Below, piece by piece: positions 15,967-21,859 of a DNA stretch of 28,100 nt; the first letter of the stretch is position 1, and every line of letters begins with the position of its first letter. The translations under genes and the position numbers were made by a program. The notes beneath the pieces were generated by a model. It was not told the origin of the DNA and searched no databases. It was given only the letters and a program-made list of their open reading frames with translations. The stretch lies in the NCBI GenBank assembly GCA_964466745.1, contig CAYXOX010000024.1, positions 1 through 28,100 on the forward strand, read 5' to 3'. This stretch comes from CAYXOX01 sp964466745. GTDB lineage: Bacteria > Pseudomonadota > Alphaproteobacteria > Rhodobacterales > Rhodobacteraceae.

Positions 15967-17067
15967 ATGCGCATCGCCGCCCTCGATATCCGCGCCTGCC
16001 GTGCGCCCGCGCTCGACGAGGACGCGCTCAAGGGCGGTGCGGCCGGCGGAACGGAGTTCGTGGTCTACACCCTGCGCACCGAATGCGGGCGCGAGGCGTC
16101 CATGCTGGGGTTCGCCGGGCGCTCGGCGCTGGGCACCGCCCACCATGCCGCGGCCTCGCTCCGGCCCTTCTTCGTGGGGCGCGATGCGCGCGACCGCCAG
16201 GGCGCCTGGGCGGACTGGCGCCGGGCCGACCGCTGGTGGCATCACCTGCCGATCTATGCCTACGGGCCGGTGGACTGCTGCCTGTGGCTGCTGGCGGCCG
16301 AGGCCGCGGGGCAGCCGCTCTGGCGGTATCTCGGCGGCGGGCGCGGCGAGGTGCCGGCCTATGCCTCCTCGCTGGTCCATGCGCGGGCGGAGGATTACGC
16401 CGAGGAGGTTCAGGCGGTTCAGGCGGCCGGCTTTCACGCCTACAAGATCCACCCGCCGGGGCGGGACCTGGCGGAAGACATCGCCATCCACGAGGCGGTC
16501 CGGGCCGCGGCGGGCCCGGATTTCCCGCTGATCTCCGATCCCGTCCAGCCACACGGATACGACGCCGCGCTGCGGCTCGGGCGCGCCTGCGAGCGGCTCG
16601 GGTTCCTGTGGTACGAGGAACCCCTGCCGGACGAGGCGCTGCCGGCACTGCGCAAGCTGACCGCCGCCCTTGACATCGCGGTGATCGGAACCGAGGTGCT
16701 GGCCAAGCCGCCGCTCTCGCTGGCGGAAGTCTGCGCCAGCGGGGTGGTGGACGGGCTGCGGGCCGACGTGAGCTGGTCGGGCGGGTTGACGGGCGCTCTG
16801 AAGACGGCGGCGCTGGCCGAGGCCTTCGCCATGCCCTTCGAGGTGCACACGGCGATCTTCGCGCCGCTGGAACTGGTGAACCTGCACCTGTGCGCCGCGA
16901 CGCATTCGAGGTATTTCGAGGTGCTCTGGCCGCGGGCGCCGTTCGCCTTCGGCCTCGGGGAAGACCTGCCGCTGGAACGGGGCATCGCGCGGCTGCCCGA
17001 GACCCCGGGGCTCGGCGCGGAGCTCGATATGGACATGATCGAGGAGGCGACCATTGGCGTGGTCTGA
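15967..17067 (+). CDS. second enolase-superfamily enzyme with a K-x-H motif
   Basis: This 366-residue enolase-superfamily protein is clearly diverged from the one at 13675. Metal ligands are Asp191 (LISDPVQ), Glu217 (WYEEPL) and Glu243 (GTEVLA), with the normal 26-residue spacing. The dyad is Asp267 and His294. The second lysine of the usual KxK is replaced: Lys160-Ile-His162 (YKIHPPG). An N-terminal capping domain (residues 1-125) contains Trp-rich segments (WADWRRADRWWHH) that may shape the substrate pocket. The ATG at 15967 lacks a strong ribosome site; a longer in-frame start at 15844 would add an Arg/Pro-rich tail unlike the family. It probably dehydrates a different acid or stereoisomer than its paralogue. 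Confidence 0.86.
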   Translation: MRIAALDIRACRAPALDEDALKGGAAGGTEFVVYTLRTECGREASMLGFAGRSALGTAHHAAASLRPFFVGRDARDRQGAWADWRRADRWWHHLPIYAYGPVDCCLWLLAAEAAGQPLWRYLGGGRGEVPAYASSLVHARAEDYAEEVQAVQAAGFHAYKIHPPGRDLAEDIAIHEAVRAAAGPDFPLISDPVQPHGYDAALRLGRACERLGFLWYEEPLPDEALPALRKLTAALDIAVIGTEVLAKPPLSLAEVCASGVVDGLRADVSWSGGLTGALKTAALAEAFAMPFEVHTAIFAPLELVNLHLCAATHSRYFEVLWPRAPFAFGLGEDLPLERGIARLPETPGLGAELDMDMIEEATIGVV

Positions 17068-17116
17068 AGAACGGGCGCGGGCACGCGCCCCGGCCGCTGC
17101 GCGGCCGGTTCGGGGC

Positions 17117-17174
17117 GGGGGGGCTGCCTGCCCCCCCGTGCCCCCCCGCGGGGAATATTTCGGCCAAGATGAGG
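17117..17174 (+). repeat. composite hairpin/GAGTATTT repeat, copy 3, downstream of the second enolase
   Basis: After the enolase stop, a run of seven G and seven C forms a G/C stem extended by one C-G pair (17117-17137, 5-base loop). It is followed by a second C/G-rich palindrome and the core GGGGAATATTTCGGCCAAGA (starting near 17149) to 17174. The orientation relative to the upstream gene is the same as copies 1 and 2. It lies only 11 bases before the next gene of the same apparent operon, so it may cause partial termination between the enolase and the UxaA subunits. Confidence 0.65.
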
Positions 17175-17184
17175 GAGCGGGCCC

Positions 17185-17475
17185 GTGAACGATGCGGTGC
17201 GGACGCTGCGGCTGGCGCCGGGCGACAACGTGGTGGTGCTCGTCGGCCCGGTGGCGGCGGGAGCCCCGGTGGCGCTGCCCGGCGCGGTGGTTCCCGCGCC
17301 GGCCGATCTCGGCATGGGGCACAAGCTGGCCTGCGCGCCGGTGGCGGCGGGCGAGCGGGTGGTGAAATACGGCGCGCCGATCGGGCGGGCCACGCGCGAC
17401 ATCGCGGCGGGCGAACATGTGCACCTGCACAACCTCGCCTCGGAGTACACGGCGACCCACGGGAGGGGCGGATGA
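17185..17475 (+). CDS. UxaA-type dehydratase small subunit (SAF domain)
   Basis: This 96-residue protein corresponds to the N-terminal SAF domain of altronate dehydratase/galactarate dehydratase-family enzymes, here a separate gene. Recognisable features are LAPGDNVVVLVG, the MGHKLACAPVAAGERVVKYGAPIG core (with His and Lys of the family motif GHKvAl), and a C-terminal AGEHVHLHNLASEY. The start is GTG at 17185 with GAGGGAG upstream. The stop overlaps the large-subunit ATG (ATGA), so the two are made together and probably assemble into one metal-dependent dehydratase. No large stand-alone frame upstream suggests recent splitting of a fused gene. Confidence 0.88.
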   Translation: MNDAVRTLRLAPGDNVVVLVGPVAAGAPVALPGAVVPAPADLGMGHKLACAPVAAGERVVKYGAPIGRATRDIAAGEHVHLHNLASEYTATHGRGG

Positions 17476-18665
17476 GCGAGCTAAAGGGCTATCTGCGCGA
17501 GGACGGGCGCAAGGGCATCCGCAACCACGTGGCGGTGGCCTACCTGGTGGAATGCGCCCATCACGTGGCGCGGCAGATCGCCGCCGTGGACCCCGAGACG
17601 GCCCATGTGATCGGCTTTCCGGGATGTTTTCCGAACGTTTACGCGCAGAAGATGATGGAGCGTCTGTGCACGCATCCCAACGTGGGCGCGGTGTTGCTGG
17701 TGTCGCTCGGTTGCGAGAGCTTCGATCGCGCGCGGCTGGCGCGGATCGTTGCCGAGAGCGGCCGGCCGGTGGAGATCCTCGTCATCCAGGAGACCGGCGG
17801 CACGCGCTCGACCGTGGCGGCCGGACGCGACTGGGTGGCGGCGCAGGCGCGCGAGCTGGCCGCCGTCGACCCTGTTCCCATGGGCGTCGCGGAGCTTTGC
17901 GTCGGGACTGTCTGCGGCGGCTCCGACGGCACCTCCGGGATCACCGGGAACCCCGCCGCGGGGCTGGCCTTCGACCGGCTGGTCGCGGCCGGTGCCACCT
18001 GCATCTTCGAGGAGACCGGCGAGCTGATCGGCTGCGAGGGGATCATGGAGGCGCGGGCCGCGACGCCCGGGCTCGGCGCCGAGATCCGGGCCAGCGTGGA
18101 GAAGGCGGCCCGCTACTACGCCACGCTCGGTTTCGGCAGCTTCGCCGCCGGCAACGCCGACGGGGGGTTAACCACCATCGAGGAGAAATCCCTCGGCGCC
18201 TACATGAAATCGGGCCGCTCGCCCATTTCGGGGCTCATCAAGCCCGGCGACATCCCGCCGCGCGGCGGGCTCTACCTGATGGATGTCGTGCCCGACGGCG
18301 AGGTGCGCTACGGCTTCCCGAACATCTCCGACAACGCCGAGATCGTCGAGATGATGGCCTCCGGCGCCCATTGCACGCTCTTCGTCACCGGGCGTGGCTC
18401 GGTGGTGGGCTCGGCGCTGGCGCCGGTTCTCAAGATCGCGGCGAACCCGGAAATGTACGACCGCCTCGCGGACGACATGGACATCAACGCCGGCCGCATT
18501 CTGCGCGGCGAGGCCAGCCTCGACGCGGTGGGCGAAGAGATCTACGAGGCGGTGCTGGCCCTCGCCCGCGGCGAGAAGAGCAAGTCCGAGGGGCTCGGGC
18601 ACACCGAGTTCATCCTGACCTACAAGACGTTCGAGCCGCTCGGACCGGCCTGCCTGCCGGCGTGA
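17472..18665 (+). CDS. UxaA/altronate-dehydratase-family large subunit
   Basis: This 397-residue catalytic subunit of a UxaA-type hydro-lyase dehydrates a sugar acid to its 2-keto-3-deoxy form, normally with iron or another divalent metal. Family motifs run in order: GYLREDGRKGIRNHVAV at the start, FPGCFPN near 50, LVSLGCES near 78, VGTVCGGSDGTSGITGNPA near 145-163, EETGELIGCE, and FVTGRGSVVGSALAPVLK near 310. Conserved Cys residues in these segments (GCF, GCES, CVGTVCGGSD, GCE) are candidate metal ligands. Coupling to the SAF subunit by ATGA fixes the start. Together with two enolase-type enzymes, this makes three candidate dehydratases in one operon. Which acid it handles is unknown. Confidence 0.9.
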   Translation: MSELKGYLREDGRKGIRNHVAVAYLVECAHHVARQIAAVDPETAHVIGFPGCFPNVYAQKMMERLCTHPNVGAVLLVSLGCESFDRARLARIVAESGRPVEILVIQETGGTRSTVAAGRDWVAAQARELAAVDPVPMGVAELCVGTVCGGSDGTSGITGNPAAGLAFDRLVAAGATCIFEETGELIGCEGIMEARAATPGLGAEIRASVEKAARYYATLGFGSFAAGNADGGLTTIEEKSLGAYMKSGRSPISGLIKPGDIPPRGGLYLMDVVPDGEVRYGFPNISDNAEIVEMMASGAHCTLFVTGRGSVVGSALAPVLKIAANPEMYDRLADDMDINAGRILRGEASLDAVGEEIYEAVLALARGEKSKSEGLGHTEFILTYKTFEPLGPACLPA

Positions 18666-18685
18666 GCGCAAACCGAGGAGAGACC

Positions 18686-19423
18686 ATGGGACGACTGGAC
18701 GGAAAGACCTGCCTGATGACGGCGGCGGCGCAGGGCATCGGGCGTGCCACCGCGCTGATGATGCTGAAGGAAGGCGCCCGGGTGATTGCCACCGACATCC
18801 AGGAGGGCCCGCTCGAGGAGCTGGCCGCGGCAGGCGCCGAGACGCGCGTGCTCGACGTGATGGACCCGGCGAGCATCCGCGCCGCGGCCGAGGCCTGCGG
18901 CGCCCCCGACGTGCTCTTCAACTGCGCGGGCTACGTGGCCGCCGGCACCATCCTCGAGTGCGACGACGCGAGCTGGGATTTCTCCGTCGCCTTCAACATG
19001 ACCGCCATGTACCGGATGATGAAGGCGTTTCTGCCGGGCATGCTCGATGCCGGCGGCGGCGTGGTGATCAACGTCGCCTCCATCGCAGGCAGCGTGATCG
19101 CGGTGCCCAACCGGTTCGTCTACTGCGCCACGAAAGCGGGGGTCATCGGCATGACGAAGGCGATCGCCGCCGATCACATCGGCCAGGGCATCCGGGCCCA
19201 CGCGATCTGCCCGGCCACGGTCGAGAGCCCCTCGCTCGAGGAACGGCTGCACGCCACCGGCGATTACGAGGCCGCCCGCAAGGCCTTCATCGCGCGCCAG
19301 CCCCTGGGCAGGATCGGCAAGCCCGAGGAGATCGCGGCGCTCGTGGTCTACCTCGCCTCCGACGAGGCCGCCTATTCCACCGGCAACGTGCATGTGATTG
19401 ATGGCGGGATGAGCAACGTCTGA
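18686..19423 (+). CDS. BDH2-like SDR, probable 2-keto-3-deoxy-sugar-acid dehydrogenase
   Basis: This 245-residue classical short-chain dehydrogenase has the NAD-binding motif TAAAQGIGRA (12-21), NCAG in place of NNAG, and the catalytic Ser132, Tyr146 and Lys150. Asp after beta-2 (VIATDIQEG) indicates NAD preference. From memory, the sequence is strikingly like human BDH2/DHRS6 over most of its length (MGRLDGK, the TAAAQGIG loop, WDFS, MxKAFLPxML, YLASDE, IDGG). Bacterial members of this branch oxidise 2-keto-3-deoxy-L-fuconate at C4 to a 2,4-diketo acid. The following FAH-type hydrolase fits that product exactly. The ATG follows GAGGAGAG, 20 bases after the UxaA stop. Confidence 0.92.
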   Translation: MGRLDGKTCLMTAAAQGIGRATALMMLKEGARVIATDIQEGPLEELAAAGAETRVLDVMDPASIRAAAEACGAPDVLFNCAGYVAAGTILECDDASWDFSVAFNMTAMYRMMKAFLPGMLDAGGGVVINVASIAGSVIAVPNRFVYCATKAGVIGMTKAIAADHIGQGIRAHAICPATVESPSLEERLHATGDYEAARKAFIARQPLGRIGKPEEIAALVVYLASDEAAYSTGNVHVIDGGMSNV

Positions 19424-19439
19424 TGCAAGGGAGACAGGC

Positions 19440-20282
19440 ATGAAACTTCTCAGATTCGGCGAACGCGGGCAGGAGAAGCCCGGCATTCTCGATGGCGACA
19501 CCATCCGCGACCTTTCCGGCGTGGTCGATGATATCGGCGGCGCGGTCCTGAGCGACGCGGGCCTGATGAAGATCGCCGCCGCCGATCTGGCGGCCCTGCC
19601 CGAAGTGCCCGCCGGCACCCGGCTCGGGCCCTGCGTGGCCGGCACCGGCAAGTTCATCTGCATCGGGCTCAACTACGCCGACCACGCCGCCGAATCGGGG
19701 CTCGAAGTGCCGCCCGAGCCGGTGATCTTCATGAAGGCGAGCTCGGCCATCTGCGGGCCGAACGATCCCATCGTGATCCCCCGCGGATCGGAGAAGACCG
19801 ACTGGGAGGTCGAACTGGCCGTCATCATCGGCACGCCCGCGAAATACGTGAGCGAGGACGAGGCGATGAACCATGTCGCCGGCTACGCCATCACCAACGA
19901 CGTCAGCGAGCGCGCCTTCCAGACCGAGCGTGCCGGGCAATGGACCAAGGGCAAGAGCTGCGACAACTTCGGCCAGCTCGGCCCCTGGCTCGTCACCCGC
20001 GACGAGGTCGAGGATCCCCAGAACCTCAGGATGTGGCTCACCGTCGACGGGCAGACCATGCAGGACGGCAGCACCGAAACGATGGTCTACGGCGTGAAGC
20101 ACCTTGTCAGCTACCTCAGCCAGTTCATGACGCTGCACCCCGGAGACGTGATCTCCACCGGCACGCCTCCCGGGGTCGGCCTCGGGATGAAACCGCCGCG
20201 CTACCTCAAGCCCGGCGAAGTTGTGGAGCTCGGGATCGAGGGCCTTGGCAAGCAACGCCAGGAAGTCGTCGCCGACGCCTGA
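19440..20282 (+). CDS. FAH-family hydrolase, probable 2,4-diketo-3-deoxy-acid hydrolase
   Basis: This 280-residue fumarylacetoacetate hydrolase-family enzyme is a metal-dependent C-C bond hydrolase for beta-diketo acids. The catalytic domain begins around residue 68 (FICIGLNYADHAAESG). Metal ligands Glu123 and Glu125 (DWEVELAVIIG) and Asp154 (ITNDVSER) are in place, followed by KSCDNFGQLGPW and the late STGTPPGVGLGM motif. Residues 1-60 form the small N-terminal domain (MKLLRFGERGQEKPGILD). In the fuconate and rhamnonate routes such enzymes release pyruvate and L-lactate; the same chemistry is the natural end of this operon. The ATG is preceded by AAGGGAGA. It is the last gene of the rightward cluster. 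Confidence 0.92.
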   Translation: MKLLRFGERGQEKPGILDGDTIRDLSGVVDDIGGAVLSDAGLMKIAAADLAALPEVPAGTRLGPCVAGTGKFICIGLNYADHAAESGLEVPPEPVIFMKASSAICGPNDPIVIPRGSEKTDWEVELAVIIGTPAKYVSEDEAMNHVAGYAITNDVSERAFQTERAGQWTKGKSCDNFGQLGPWLVTRDEVEDPQNLRMWLTVDGQTMQDGSTETMVYGVKHLVSYLSQFMTLHPGDVISTGTPPGVGLGMKPPRYLKPGEVVELGIEGLGKQRQEVVADA

Positions 20283-20583
20283 GCTCCCGTCCTGCGTTCC
20301 CGTCGCGCGCTCCCGTCCGGCCGGCCCCAGGGGCCCCGGCGGGGGCGGGCCACGGTACCGGCCACCGAGGCCCCGCGCCTTGCCGGCACGGGCTTCATCT
20401 TGGCGAAAATACTCATTGCCCGCGGCGGCCTTCGCCGCGCCGCCCCGTTCGGCGCGCCGCGGACCTTCCGCCCAGCGCCCGCGGATCGGGCGCGCAGCCT
20501 TCGATCCCAGTCGCCGGCCAGTCACCGCGGCGGCCACCCCCCGGGCGCTTGACGGCGGCCGCGCCGGGTTGCACAGCGCCTCC
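20283..20583. other. 301-base intergenic region with repeat copy 4
   Basis: No gene is supported. GC-rich palindromes follow the hydrolase stop (around 20318-20342), without a T-run. Repeat copy 4 occupies 20393-20440 on the minus strand: a stem-loop in GCGGCGAAGGCCGCCGC is followed by GAGTATTTTCGCCAAGATG. Both flanking genes are on the plus strand, so this copy is antisense to them and not a simple 3'-end terminator of a minus-strand gene. The control region of the MFS permease should be in the last 150 bases, but I see no clear promoter. Confidence 0.6.
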
Positions 20584-21768
20584 ATGAACGTCTCCCCTGC
20601 GCAGCGCACCGACTGGCCGCTTGTCCTTCTGCTCTTCGGCGGGGGCCTGCTTGCTTCGGCGCAGTTCGGCAAGATCACCCTTCTTCTCGAACCCGTTGGC
20701 GCGGCCTACGGCTTTCCGCCGGCCCGCGCGGCGCTGGCGGTTTCCATGCTGGGGATCGTGGGCATCCTCTTAGGCGTGGTCGCGGGCGGGGTGGTCGCGC
20801 GGCACGGGGTGCGCCGCGTCCTGCTCGCGGCGCTGGGCGTGGGCGGGGCCGTTTCGCTGGCGCAGGCCGTGCTGCCGCCCTGGCCGGTGCTGCTGGCGCT
20901 GCGGGTGGTGGAGGGCTTCGCGCATCTGGCCATCGTCGTCGCCGCGCCGCCGCTCATGGCGGCCCGTGCGAACGATGCCCAAAGGCCCCTCGTGATGGGG
21001 CTCTGGGGCATGTTCTTCGGCGTGGGTTTCGCGCTGCTCGCCGTGATCCTGCCGCCCCTGATGTCGGCCGGGGGTCTGCCGGCGGTGTTCGCCGCCCACG
21101 GCGCCGCGATGCTTGCGCTTGCGCTGCTGCTCGCGCCGCGTCTGCCGCGGCGGGATGCGCGCGAGCGTGGCACCGCCGGGGCCGGCCCCGCGGGTTTCGT
21201 CCGGCAGCACGCCGCGCTCTACGGCTCGGCGCCGATGGCCGCGCCCTCGGCGATCTTCTTCTGGCACACGCTGATGTTCGTGGGGCTGCTCGCGGTGCTT
21301 CCGGGCCTTCTGGGGGGCGGTGCCTGGGTGGCGGCGGCGCTGCCGCTCGTGAGCCTCGCAGGCACCTTTGCCGCCGGTGCGCTGGCCAGGCGGGTCGCCC
21401 CGGTCACGATCGGCCGCTGGGCCTTTCTCGGCTCGCTGCTGATCAGCCCGGCGCTCCTTCTGCCGGGCGCGCTGCCGCTCGCGGCCGCCTTCGCGCTGAT
21501 CTTCACCGTCGGGCTTATCCCCGGGGCCGCGTTCGCGGCGATCCCGCACTACAACGCCTCGGCTCCCAGCCGCGCGCTGGCCAGCGGCGGGCTCGCGCAG
21601 GTGGGCAATCTCGGCACGACGGCAACCGCGCCGCTCTTCGCCGGGGCTGTCGCGGTGGCGGGGCAGGCCGGGCTCGCGGCCCTTACCGCCGCCATCGCGG
21701 CCGCCGGGCTGGTGGTGCTGGGCCTGATTGCCCGCTCCTTGCGCAGCCCGGCGCCGGCGCCGCTATGA
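20584..21768 (+). CDS. MFS-family permease
   Basis: This 394-residue membrane protein of the major facilitator superfamily shows twelve predicted spans in two halves split by a loop near residues 195-215 (PRLPRRDARERG). The family's conserved loop between spans 2 and 3 appears as GGVVARHGVRRVLLA near residue 70. The first span follows a short polar leader (MNVSPAQRTDW). Its substrate cannot be named. It is separated from the catabolic operon by 300 bases and an antisense repeat copy, so membership in that pathway is uncertain. uvrA lies 91 bases downstream with its own LexA box. Confidence 0.85.
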   Translation: MNVSPAQRTDWPLVLLLFGGGLLASAQFGKITLLLEPVGAAYGFPPARAALAVSMLGIVGILLGVVAGGVVARHGVRRVLLAALGVGGAVSLAQAVLPPWPVLLALRVVEGFAHLAIVVAAPPLMAARANDAQRPLVMGLWGMFFGVGFALLAVILPPLMSAGGLPAVFAAHGAAMLALALLLAPRLPRRDARERGTAGAGPAGFVRQHAALYGSAPMAAPSAIFFWHTLMFVGLLAVLPGLLGGGAWVAAALPLVSLAGTFAAGALARRVAPVTIGRWAFLGSLLISPALLLPGALPLAAAFALIFTVGLIPGAAFAAIPHYNASAPSRALASGGLAQVGNLGTTATAPLFAGAVAVAGQAGLAALTAAIAAAGLVVLGLIARSLRSPAPAPL

Positions 21769-21779
21769 ATCGCCCCCGT

Positions 21780-21794
21780 GTTCGATTAATGTTC
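21780..21794. promoter_or_regulatory. LexA (SOS) box of uvrA
   Basis: The sequence GTTCGATTAATGTTC matches the alphaproteobacterial LexA site GTTC-N7-GTTC exactly and lies 66 bases before the uvrA start. Its spacer is AT-rich in otherwise GC-rich DNA. uvrA is a standard SOS gene, so DNA-damage induction is expected. A weak promoter-like pair (TGGCGA and TATCTG) follows downstream of it. Confidence 0.88.
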
Positions 21795-21859
21795 TCTTCA
21801 TCTGCTGGCGACTCGCGCGGTTTCCGCTATCTGGGTCGGCAGGTCACGGGGGGTCTGCA

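Noticed and set aside
20318..20342. GGCCCC-rich palindrome after the FAH gene as an intrinsic terminator
   Set aside because: The loop would be one base and no T-run follows; it may be only a GC-rich coincidence.
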